A DNA stretch of 7,116 bases from Chloroflexota bacterium (GCA_030665485.1 DAOUZV010000059.1:1-7116); one strand, 5' to 3'. Counted from the first letter of the stretch, positions 1 to 5,464 are shown. The notes: a model not told the origin generated them from the letters alone. Numbers and translations are program-made.

Positions 1-350
1 GCAAGTCTCGTTGGGAAGCCGTGATATCTCAGGGTGCATGCGACGGCTGTGCCGAGCTTAAGGAAGGAGCGAAGTGCATAAACATATGTGAGTTCAACGC
101 CATTGAGATGCGTGAGACACAGAAATTCGATGAGACCAATATGCCCGAGCCATGGTCCAACCTTATTCAGAATGTAAAGGCCTACGTTGATGCGGACCGG
201 TGCTGGGGATGCCTCAGTTGTGTGCTGGTATGCCCGTCTCATGCAATCACAGCGCGATGCGTACGCGATGAAAGCTGGGTGCCGGAGCAGAGAACCGCGC
301 CAACCCCCAGACGCGTAGAATACAAAATCCACATAGAGCGCCACGATTAA
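1..350 (+). CDS. Dicluster 4Fe-4S ferredoxin-type protein, 5' end cut by window edge
   Basis: This small soluble electron-transfer protein is predicted to carry two [4Fe-4S] clusters. Counting from the GTG at 21, the first cysteine group is C7-x2-C10-x8-C19-x3-C23, with a longer second spacing than the classical ferredoxin motif. The second is the classical C61-x2-C64-x2-C67-x3-C71-P. A 37-residue insert (24-60) separates them, and a basic tail follows. The frame is open to the left edge and upstream codons read KSRWEA before the GTG. A Trp/Val strand before the first CxxC is usual in this fold, so the true start is probably a little outside the window and the GTG is internal. The next gene begins 30 bases downstream on the same strand, suggesting an operon in which it supplies electrons to an unidentified partner. 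The Fe-S role is clear from the motifs; the partner and pathway are not known. Confidence 0.85.
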   Translation, partial: KSRWEAVISQGACDGCAELKEGAKCINICEFNAIEMRETQKFDETNMPEPWSNLIQNVKAYVDADRCWGCLSCVLVCPSHAITARCVRDESWVPEQRTAPTPRRVEYKIHIERHD

Positions 351-355
351 GTTGC

Positions 356-367
356 TTCTTATAAGAA
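356..367. repeat. 12-base perfect palindrome before the 215-residue gene
   Basis: TTCTTATAAGAA is self-complementary. It lies in the 30-base gap between the ferredoxin stop and the next start, directly before the Shine-Dalgarno run GGGGAGG. It could be a dimeric repressor site, part of an internal promoter (it contains TTATAA) or chance in AT-rich spacer. As RNA it has no loop room and would make a poor hairpin. Confidence 0.35.
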
Positions 368-380
368 AGGGGAGGTTTTC

Positions 381-1028
381 ATGGCAAAGGAACTGGGTAA
401 AATCGAAAAACCGGAAGTACAGAGCGTATCCGGCAAAAGAAAACTGCTGGTAGTTCCCATGACGTACTACAGTGAAAGTGCTCCTGAAGAATACTTAAAA
501 CTGTTTAACAAATACTGGGAGCAGTCCGCAGAGCACATAGCCAACCTTGAGGCCAAGATAGGCAGCATAAACCACGTTTATCACGAATCCGTAGCAGTTG
601 CTGGTAAAGAGGCGCTTGATATCATCGAAAAGCTGAACCCGGCCTGTCATGCAATCATCAAGCAGAAGAGTGAAGCCGGCGCCACCGTCGAAGCGGCAGA
701 GGACAGGGAACTGGTTGAGGAGGGCATGGACTGGGAAAGATGCCTCATTATGGGTTTTATCAGCCAGAAGGTGGCTAAAACCGTATCCGAATTTTACATG
801 GATGTCGCCAAAAAGCGTTATGAAAAAATCGCTAAAACTATAGATAAAACGCTCAAGAAAAAGGAAGTCGGCGCCATCTTCATACGTGAAGGGCACATGG
901 TGCAGTTTGACAAAGATATAGAGGTTTTCAGCGTGTCCCCGCCGGCACTGGATGAGATACACCGCTGGCAGCGCGACTACATGGAAAAACCCAAAGAGGA
1001 CCAGTCAGAGAAGAACGCAAAAGAATGA
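381..1028 (+). CDS. Conserved-looking soluble protein of unknown function, 215 aa
   Basis: I do not recognise a named family with confidence. The start is firm: ATG follows GGGGAGG with five bases between. The protein has no signal peptide or membrane segment. It begins with a charged region, then a strand-like KLLVVPMTYY (21-30). A helical region (about 35-60) and a strongly helical charged middle (about 105-162) follow, the latter containing W118-E-R-C121. A compact end (163-198) runs GAIFIREGH, then VFSVSPPALDEI, then HRW. This last block, with a GH pair, a double proline and conserved-looking aromatic residues, reads like an active-site or ligand-binding segment. Cysteines are few (C89, C121), so it is not itself an iron-sulfur protein. 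It sits between a ferredoxin and an exporter and overlaps the exporter start by four bases, so it is probably co-translated with it. A remote likeness to eRF1-type folds crossed my mind but cannot be supported here. Confidence 0.8.
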   Translation: MAKELGKIEKPEVQSVSGKRKLLVVPMTYYSESAPEEYLKLFNKYWEQSAEHIANLEAKIGSINHVYHESVAVAGKEALDIIEKLNPACHAIIKQKSEAGATVEAAEDRELVEEGMDWERCLIMGFISQKVAKTVSEFYMDVAKKRYEKIAKTIDKTLKKKEVGAIFIREGHMVQFDKDIEVFSVSPPALDEIHRWQRDYMEKPKEDQSEKNAKE

Positions 1029-2482
1029 TGCAAAACGGGGACAGCAAAATCCCTTCCGTTAATGTAACAAAGGGCAGCGCCTACAAATGGTGGGCACTGG
1101 CCGTTATCTGTATCGGCACCTTTACCAGCACACTGGATAATAGCATCGTAAACGTCGCCATTCCCACCCTCGGAGACACCTTCAACGTTGGCGAAACCAT
1201 CTCGGTGTGGGTCTATCTGGCCTACATGCTCACCGTTGCCGGCCTCACACTCACCTTCGGAAAAACCGGCGACAGGTTCGGCCGCAAAAGGATTTACGTA
1301 ATCGGCCTGCTGATATCCGCTCTCGGTTTGGGATTAAACTCCATAGCACCAAGCATGGGTACGCTGATCGCCTTCCGTGTGGTTCAGGCAATCGGCGCCG
1401 GCATGATGATAGCGGTGGGCCCCGCTATCATCACCAACGTTTTCCCTGAACAAGAGCGCGGCAGGGCCATGGGTATCTACGTGGCGTCCGTTGGCGCGGG
1501 TCTTACACTTGGCCCCGCGCTTGGCGGCATCTTGGTTGATACGCTTGGCTGGCGTTCCATTTTCTACATGCGTCTGCCCATAGTCCTCGTTGTGGCAGCA
1601 CTAACTCTGAAGAAACTGAGGGAGCAGAAATCCGATGAATCACATCACAGCTTCGACAAGTGGGGATCAGCCGCCTTTTTCATCGGCATGTTTGCCCTGC
1701 TGCTGGCCTTAAACCAGTCAGGAGAACTGGGATGGACATCGGCACTGGTGCTTACAAGTATCATTGCTGCAGCAGTACTACTGCCGGCGTTTGTCGTCAT
1801 CGAACGCAAAGTGGCTCAACCCGTGCTCGACTTAATGTTATTTCGCTCACTTTCCTTCAGTATGGCAAATTTGAGCCTGGTTTTAAGCTTCATATCCAGG
1901 ATATCTGCCTTGTTTCTCATGCCCTTCTTCCTACAAGATGGGTTGGGATATACGGCCTCCAAAACAGGGCTTGTTCAGATAACGGTCCCCATAGCAATGC
2001 TGGTCATTTCGCCATTTGCCGGGCGACTTTCTGATAGAATGGGATCACGCATACTGACTTCAATAGGATTTGCAATGATCGGAATATCACTCTTCCTACT
2101 AAGCAATATTGCCGCACACTCCGGCACCTTGAGCGTGGTCCTTTCTCTGGCCATCATGGGTGTAGGGATCGGTCTTTTTGAATCACCAAACAACAGCCTG
2201 ATCATGGGATCAGCACCACTAGAGAAACAAGGCACCGCATCCGCCATGCTGTCCACATCACGAGGCATCGGACTTACCATAGGGCTGGCCATTTCAAGCA
2301 GTATCTACGCCGCCCGCAAACAACTTCTACTGGCACAAAGTACGGCCGAAGCTGCTGTTATCGACAGCTACGGCCACACTATCATTATAGTTACTTTCCT
2401 ATGTATCGCAGGTATTATTGCCAGTATTCTGGCCGGTAATACCAGGAGAAACCGGCCCCCTAAGACTCAATCTCACCCCTGA
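1025..2482 (+). CDS. MFS exporter, DHA2 (EmrB/QacA-like) family, 14 TM
   Basis: This inner-membrane proton-driven exporter belongs to the 14-helix drug:H+ antiporter family. At 485 residues its length is typical. After a 20-residue cytoplasmic lead, helix 1 carries the D1 motif LDNSIVNVAIPTL (37-49). The loop 2-3 motif A is GKTGDRFGRKR (79-89). R118 lies in the motif B helix, and motif C, the antiporter signature, is GAGLTLGPALGG (157-168). Further hydrophobic helices run to about 470, ending in a basic tail. At the start of helix 6, DHA2 proteins usually have an Asn before the Leu-Pro; here it is R182 (YMRLP). The ATG overlaps the previous stop (ATGA), implying translational coupling; a second ATG follows at once. 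The substrate cannot be read from sequence, and export of a toxic compound or metabolite is the family expectation. The 3' end overlaps the opposing gene by 23 bases. Confidence 0.93.
   Translation: MMQNGDSKIPSVNVTKGSAYKWWALAVICIGTFTSTLDNSIVNVAIPTLGDTFNVGETISVWVYLAYMLTVAGLTLTFGKTGDRFGRKRIYVIGLLISALGLGLNSIAPSMGTLIAFRVVQAIGAGMMIAVGPAIITNVFPEQERGRAMGIYVASVGAGLTLGPALGGILVDTLGWRSIFYMRLPIVLVVAALTLKKLREQKSDESHHSFDKWGSAAFFIGMFALLLALNQSGELGWTSALVLTSIIAAAVLLPAFVVIERKVAQPVLDLMLFRSLSFSMANLSLVLSFISRISALFLMPFFLQDGLGYTASKTGLVQITVPIAMLVISPFAGRLSDRMGSRILTSIGFAMIGISLFLLSNIAAHSGTLSVVLSLAIMGVGIGLFESPNNSLIMGSAPLEKQGTASAMLSTSRGIGLTIGLAISSSIYAARKQLLLAQSTAEAAVIDSYGHTIIIVTFLCIAGIIASILAGNTRRNRPPKTQSHP
2431..2457. terminator. 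GC-rich hairpin at the convergent gene junction, no U-tract
   Basis: GGCCGGT and ACCGGCC form a perfect seven-base-pair stem around a 13-base loop. On the minus strand it begins three bases after the stop of the ferredoxin-domain gene, the usual place for a terminator. On the plus strand it lies inside the last codons of the exporter. Neither strand has a U-run after the stem, so it is not a canonical intrinsic terminator. It may act as an RNA 3'-end block or a weak bidirectional stop. Confidence 0.4.
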
Positions 2483-3248
2483 CACCGACCACCACTTCTG
2501 TAAAGGGTATGTTCTTGCCGGAACGTTTTATCGCCTCCTGCGCCATGTGTACCAAACCGGAGCAGCAGGGCACTTCCATGCGAGCCACCGTCACACTCTT
2601 GATGTCTGACGATTTGAACACATTCGTCAGCTTGGCAAGGTGCGCCTCAAAATCATCCAGCTTGGGACACGCAATCAAAAGAGCGTGGTCCTTCAACAAG
2701 TCCTGGTGAAAATTAGGATAGCTGAACGGCACACAGTGGGCGGCCAGTAACAAATTGGTACCCTGCAAAAACGGCGCGTTCGGCGGAACCAGCGTCAGCT
2801 GCACCGGCCAATGCGAAAGCGTCGACTCGGCGCGCGCAGCAGGCTCCACGGCGCCGCTCAATCCGCATTTATCAAACTCGGTTATCGTTGTCGACGGGCA
2901 ACCACAGGGAAGCGCCTCCTCTTTGTCCTCAAACTGCTGCACCGTGCTCGACGGGCAACCGCAGGCCAGCGTATCATGCACATCATGTGGGTGTTGCTGC
3001 TGATGCAGGTGATGCTCCACAGCCTCCTCGTCAAACTGCTCAGCCTCGCGATCTTCAATGGTTATGGCATCCTGCGGACACTCACCCAGACAGGCCCCCA
3101 GCCCATCACAATAAACTTCAGATACCAGTTTAGCCTTGCCATCTATTATCTGGAGTGCCCCCTCGGCGCAGCCCGGCACACAGGCGCCGCAACCATCGCA
3201 CTTTTCCTCGTCTATTTTAACTATCTTTCTCGTTACTTTCGTGCTCAT
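2460..3248 (-). CDS. Ferredoxin-domain protein with His/Cys-rich linker and C-terminal Cys domain
   Basis: This 262-residue soluble metal protein has three parts. The N-terminal ferredoxin domain (about 8-66) has C17-x2-C20-x2-C23-x3-C27 and a second group C47-x2-L50-x2-C53-x3-C57-P. Leu replaces the usual second cysteine, so one cluster would have three Cys ligands. The linker (79-128) is rich in His (six in 79-91) and carries two copies of a CGCPS unit (95-106 and 114-125), then C128. The C-terminal domain (about 142-262) has H171-C172, C194-P-K-L-D-D and E-V-P-C228-C229-S-G, likely further metal or redox sites. From memory, proteins with this layout occur in anaerobes, often near hybrid cluster protein and Crp/Fnr genes, and are annotated only as 4Fe-4S binding proteins. 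The start is firm: AAGGAGG precedes ATG by six bases. It follows the 74-residue gene by 34 bases, probably in one transcript. Function beyond electron transfer or metal binding is inference. Confidence 0.88.
   Translation of the reverse strand: MSTKVTRKIVKIDEEKCDGCGACVPGCAEGALQIIDGKAKLVSEVYCDGLGACLGECPQDAITIEDREAEQFDEEAVEHHLHQQQHPHDVHDTLACGCPSSTVQQFEDKEEALPCGCPSTTITEFDKCGLSGAVEPAARAESTLSHWPVQLTLVPPNAPFLQGTNLLLAAHCVPFSYPNFHQDLLKDHALLIACPKLDDFEAHLAKLTNVFKSSDIKSVTVARMEVPCCSGLVHMAQEAIKRSGKNIPFTEVVVGVRGEIES
2891..2965 (-). repeat. 57-base-spaced duplication encoding two CGCPS units
   Basis: An 18-base block, TCGACGGGCAACC(A/G)CAGG on the plus strand, occurs at 2891-2908 and again at 2948-2965. 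The copies differ at one base and are 57 bases (19 codons) apart. On the coding strand the surrounding codons give CGCPSSTVQQF and CGCPSTTITEF, so the repeat is in frame and the protein unit is longer than the DNA match. It looks like an internal duplication of a metal-binding segment kept by selection. Confidence 0.75.
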
Positions 3249-3262
3249 TTCAAACCTCCTTC

Positions 3263-3278
3263 ATAAATAATGATTTAT
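3263..3278. repeat. Small AT-rich inverted repeat between two co-directional genes
   Basis: ATAAAT-AATG-ATTTAT lies in the 34-base gap between the 74-residue gene and the ferredoxin-domain gene, just before the AAGGAGG ribosome site. It shares the string ATGATTTA with the 16-base palindrome upstream of the pair. As RNA the stem would be weak. It may be a degenerate second site or chance. Confidence 0.25.
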
Positions 3279-3282
3279 CGAG

Positions 3283-3507
3283 CTATTCTAAACCCGTTAA
3301 TTGCTTCCATCGCTCCTCACCCAAACACTGCCTAGCTGCTGCACACCAGTCTATGCATGAAGGCAGCTTCTCCTTATAAATCCAGCTTCCACACTTGGAG
3401 CACTTTACCTTGGTCTCGTTGGAGAATATCTCCTCCTCCTGTCCACACTCGGGGCACTTGTAAAGCTCAACCCTGAGCCATCTTGTATCCTGACCTGGGC
3501 ACTTCAT
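3283..3507 (-). CDS. Small zinc-ribbon-like protein with extra cysteine set, 74 aa
   Basis: This tiny soluble protein has eight cysteines. C18-x2-C21 and C36-x2-C39 form a zinc-ribbon or rubredoxin-like knuckle pair (CPEC, CSKC-G). The other four are C3 in the leading CPGQD and C51-x3-C55-x5-C61 in a C-terminal helix ending QCLG. They could make a second metal site, possibly an Fe-S cluster. From memory, this CPGQD-CxxC-CxxC-CxxxC-QCLG pattern also occurs in anaerobes as a separate small protein or as a domain attached to larger proteins, often near Fe-S genes. No function is established. The start is ATG after GGGAGGGGGTG. It is the first gene after the Fnr-type palindrome and promoter, and the ferredoxin-domain gene follows 34 bases on, so the two probably act together, for example in maintaining or reducing a metal cofactor. 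That role is inferred from context only. Confidence 0.85.
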   Translation of the reverse strand: MKCPGQDTRWLRVELYKCPECGQEEEIFSNETKVKCSKCGSWIYKEKLPSCIDWCAAARQCLGEERWKQLTGLE

Positions 3508-3541
3508 CTTGTTGCACCCCCTCCCTATTAATCACAATACA

Positions 3542-3584
3542 ATAATAATACTGCGGCAAAGATAAGACTATGATTTAAATCATA
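3542..3584 (-). promoter_or_regulatory. Candidate class II Crp/Fnr-activated promoter
   Basis: A -10-like hexamer, TATTAT, is read on the minus strand at 3547-3542. The centre of the 16-base palindrome at 3569-3584 lies 29 bases upstream of its first base. With that hexamer at -12 to -7, the palindrome is centred at -41.5, the standard class II position for Fnr/Crp activators. It replaces a -35 box: the sequence at that place has no TTGACA likeness. The predicted RNA start is near 3535, giving a leader of about 28 bases before the 74-residue gene. A second TATTAT in the same run, three bases upstream, would place the centre at -38.5. The geometry is read from sequence; activity is inferred. 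Confidence 0.6.
3569..3584. promoter_or_regulatory. 16-base perfect palindrome, Fnr/HcpR-type operator
   Basis: TATGATTTAAATCATA is perfectly self-complementary. Its core, ATGAT-N4-ATCAT, differs from the Fnr consensus TTGAT-N4-ATCAA by one base in each half. It sits in the 115-base gap between the end of the regulator gene and the start of the small zinc-ribbon gene, next to a gene for a protein of the matching DNA-binding family. The regulator's recognition helix keeps the Glu and Arg that read the G of TGA-type half sites. Confidence 0.7.
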
Positions 3585-3622
3585 AAAACAAAGGGAGGCA
3601 ATTTAACGGATCACTCGATGGC

Positions 3623-4300
3623 CTAAACCTCTGGCGGTCCTTCACCAAGCAGCTTGAGTTTCTGCTCATCAGCGATTATGATTTCGCCGCGTGTGGAAGA
3701 AACGATGCCACGGTCCTTGAGATTGCTCATCTGGCGGATAACGGTTTCGGTGGTCATACCTGCCATATCGGCAATTTCCTCACGCGTAAACGGCAGCTTA
3801 CTGCCCAGCTTCGATGCCAGCATAAGCAACGTCCGCGCCAGCCGTTGTTGCACCCGCTCACCGGCAAGATCGCGTATCCTACCCTGTGCTACCCTCAAAC
3901 GTCCGCTGAGCATGTTGATTAACTTCAGCGCAACCTGCGGATTCTCGAAAAGAAATGCTAAAAAATCATCCCGTTTAAACCCGATGAGACTTACCTTTTC
4001 AACCACCTGTGATGATGCCGGATAAGGCTTATTTTCAAAAACAGCCACTTCACCGAACATCTCCCCGGGACCAAAAAAGTTAACTATCAAATCCTTACCG
4101 GATGTGGAATGCTTAATGGCCTTTATCCGACCTTCTGCAATAACATAGAACCACTCCGGCGCGCCGTCCTCCCAGAAAATGAACTCGTCGACATCGAAAC
4201 TACGCTCAAGCGCGATACTTGCCAAACTGGCAAGCTGATCGTCATTTAAGCCGAAAAAAATCGGCGCACTTTTAAGAACCTGTATCGTCTGCATTTTCAC
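3623..4300 (-). CDS. Crp/Fnr-family transcription regulator, cysteine-free (HcpR/Dnr-like)
   Basis: This dimeric DNA-binding regulator has an N-terminal cyclic-nucleotide-type beta-roll sensor (about 12-115) with GPGEMFGE (77-84). A dimer helix (about 120-150) and a C-terminal winged helix (about 151-215) follow. Recognition-helix residues are T184-E-T-V-I-R189; E185 and R189 match the DNA-reading Glu and Arg of Crp and Fnr. There is no cysteine, so it cannot be an oxygen-sensing [4Fe-4S] Fnr. The sensor has PYPASS where Crp has its cAMP-binding Arg-Ser, so cAMP sensing is unlikely. Heme/NO sensing as in HcpR or Dnr, or an unknown ligand, is more plausible. The likely target is the palindrome 39-54 bases past its own stop. 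The start is GTG, with an ATG two codons in (4294) as an equally good choice and no strong ribosome site. It overlaps the upstream membrane-protein gene by 29 bases, so it is probably co-transcribed with it. Confidence 0.92.
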   Translation of the reverse strand: MKMQTIQVLKSAPIFFGLNDDQLASLASIALERSFDVDEFIFWEDGAPEWFYVIAEGRIKAIKHSTSGKDLIVNFFGPGEMFGEVAVFENKPYPASSQVVEKVSLIGFKRDDFLAFLFENPQVALKLINMLSGRLRVAQGRIRDLAGERVQQRLARTLLMLASKLGSKLPFTREEIADMAGMTTETVIRQMSNLKDRGIVSSTRGEIIIADEQKLKLLGEGPPEV

Positions 4301-5372
4301 CCACTACATTTGGATTTTGCTCTAAGATCGCATGAGTTTCTCTATCTATCATAAATCGCAGCGCAACATACACCAGAAGGTATATTATGAGACCCGCAAG
4401 CCCCCAGAACTGCGCCTGGAAGAAAACAAACACCTGCGTTAAAAAAAGCGATACCATGACAGAGCGCTCGAACATCTTAAAGGCGCTTAAGCGGGATTTA
4501 ACAAAAAGCAGCAGTCCCCACAGCGCCAGCCCGGCGGCAAGCAGCGACGATACAAGATAGGCGTAATCAGAAAATGTTATCTTCTCCAGTTCACCTGCTA
4601 AACTACCGATGATTCCGATATTCAATACTTCCCAGTTCAGCATCTTTAGAGCCACTAAAACGAATACGTAGAACAGGTTGAACGCCACCTGCGCCGTAAA
4701 GAACGCTATGATAACCCACCTAAACCAGTTAGTAACGGCAATGTTGCGATAGAAGGAACCAAGGCGCGTCCTCAATCGCACGTAGTGACCCGGCTCGGAC
4801 ACCGGCACAAGCTCCATTTTGCCAAGCGCGTTTTTAAGTTCGGCAACAAGCGGATCATCTGGATCACATTTCTCAAGGTATTCTGCAACCTTTTCCTTCT
4901 CCTCCATATCCATGTCGCTCATCGCCACCTCTTCCAGCTCGTGTATAGCGTTCATCAGATACTCCAGACGCGAATAACGGGCTCGCGTCTGGATATTGCG
5001 CACGATCAGGAAAATTACTATGAAGGTAACGTACATGATGGCAACGGCGGGCTGGTAGAAATAATCGTTGTCCTGCGTTATGAACTTGCCCACCTCGTCA
5101 ATAAAGGTGCCAAAGCCGATTCCGCCGCAGATCATACCCACATACTGCGCCTTTTTACCTAAAAACATGGATAGCGCGATGATGCCGATCAGCATAAACA
5201 CCCCACCCCACAGCATATGAGCGATGTGCAAATCGCTGTTGCCAAGTTGCGGATAGCCGGTGATGGCAAGATAGGCGCGGATCGCCAATATAGAGGCAAC
5301 CGCAGAGATCAGGAATATCTCCAGATAGGTGCCCGCCTCTATATTGCGAATGAAATATCGTTGTTTTTTCAT
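4272..5372 (-). CDS. Multi-pass membrane protein of unknown function, 366 aa
   Basis: I do not recognise a characterised family. About eight membrane helices can be seen: roughly 17-37, 50-71, 75-92, 106-124, 215-241, 269-291, 303-320 and 322-341. A charged soluble stretch (about 126-213) divides them four and four. The first half has the most distinctive residues: HIAHMLWGG (49-57) and GGIGFGTFIDEVGKF (83-97), with paired His and acidic residues inside or beside helices that could bind a cofactor or ion. The soluble part is acidic and helical (ELEEVAMSDMDMEEKEK). ATG at 5372 is the natural start because the basic MKKQRYF lead precedes the first helix, but only a weak ribosome site is present. 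It has a candidate promoter of its own, and its last codons overlap the regulator gene, suggesting a link between this membrane protein and the regulator. Possible roles as sensor, transporter or redox protein are open. Confidence 0.85.
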   Translation of the reverse strand: MKKQRYFIRNIEAGTYLEIFLISAVASILAIRAYLAITGYPQLGNSDLHIAHMLWGGVFMLIGIIALSMFLGKKAQYVGMICGGIGFGTFIDEVGKFITQDNDYFYQPAVAIMYVTFIVIFLIVRNIQTRARYSRLEYLMNAIHELEEVAMSDMDMEEKEKVAEYLEKCDPDDPLVAELKNALGKMELVPVSEPGHYVRLRTRLGSFYRNIAVTNWFRWVIIAFFTAQVAFNLFYVFVLVALKMLNWEVLNIGIIGSLAGELEKITFSDYAYLVSSLLAAGLALWGLLLFVKSRLSAFKMFERSVMVSLFLTQVFVFFQAQFWGLAGLIIYLLVYVALRFMIDRETHAILEQNPNVVGENADDTGS

Positions 5373-5381
5373 ATAATTCGG

Positions 5382-5395
5382 TTATCTTGTGATAA
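5382..5395. repeat. TTATC-N4-GATAA inverted repeat in the leader of the membrane-protein gene
   Basis: Two five-base half sites in inverted orientation are separated by four bases. They lie 10 bases upstream of the ATG and just downstream of the predicted RNA start, a place that would suit a repressor. The 5-4-5 spacing is that of Crp/Fnr-family sites, but the half sites differ from the ATGAT type found downstream of the regulator gene. Confidence 0.3.
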
Positions 5396-5403
5396 TGAAA
5401 GTT

Positions 5404-5433
5404 AGTGTAACGCAGTGAGGATTGCGTGGTCAA
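5404..5433 (-). promoter_or_regulatory. Candidate housekeeping promoter of the membrane-protein/regulator pair
   Basis: Read on the minus strand, TTGACC (5433-5428, five of six consensus bases) and TACACT (5409-5404, four of six) are 18 bases apart. The RNA start would be near 5397, about 25 bases before the ATG. The site lies in the 92-base gap after the MFS gene, so this pair can be made separately from the genes to the right. Read-through from them is also possible. Confidence 0.45.
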
Positions 5434-5464
5434 GCAGGAGACAGATAAAAGCGGCTTTGCTTAC

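Noticed and set aside
495..962. 155-codon open frame on the minus strand inside the 215-residue gene
   Set aside because: It is antisense to a gene with a strong ribosome site and sensible protein composition; the reverse product has no recognisable motif.
1660..2034. 124-codon open frame in another frame of the DHA2 exporter
   Set aside because: The exporter frame is continuous and carries all family motifs, so no frameshift or nested gene is needed.
2811..3266. 151-codon open frame on the plus strand opposite the ferredoxin-domain gene
   Set aside because: The opposite strand has clear cysteine motifs and AAGGAGG before its ATG; the plus-strand product is low-complexity and motif-free.
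3585..3622. Intrinsic terminator after the regulator gene
   Set aside because: A T-rich run is present on the minus strand but no stem of useful length precedes it; read-through into the next two genes remains possible.
3623..4300. Oxygen-sensing [4Fe-4S] Fnr
   Set aside because: The protein contains no cysteine, so the cluster cannot be bound in the Fnr manner.
5441..5464. Terminator after the MFS gene (AAAG-CCG-CTTTT)
   Set aside because: The stem is only four pairs with a three-base loop, too weak to call.
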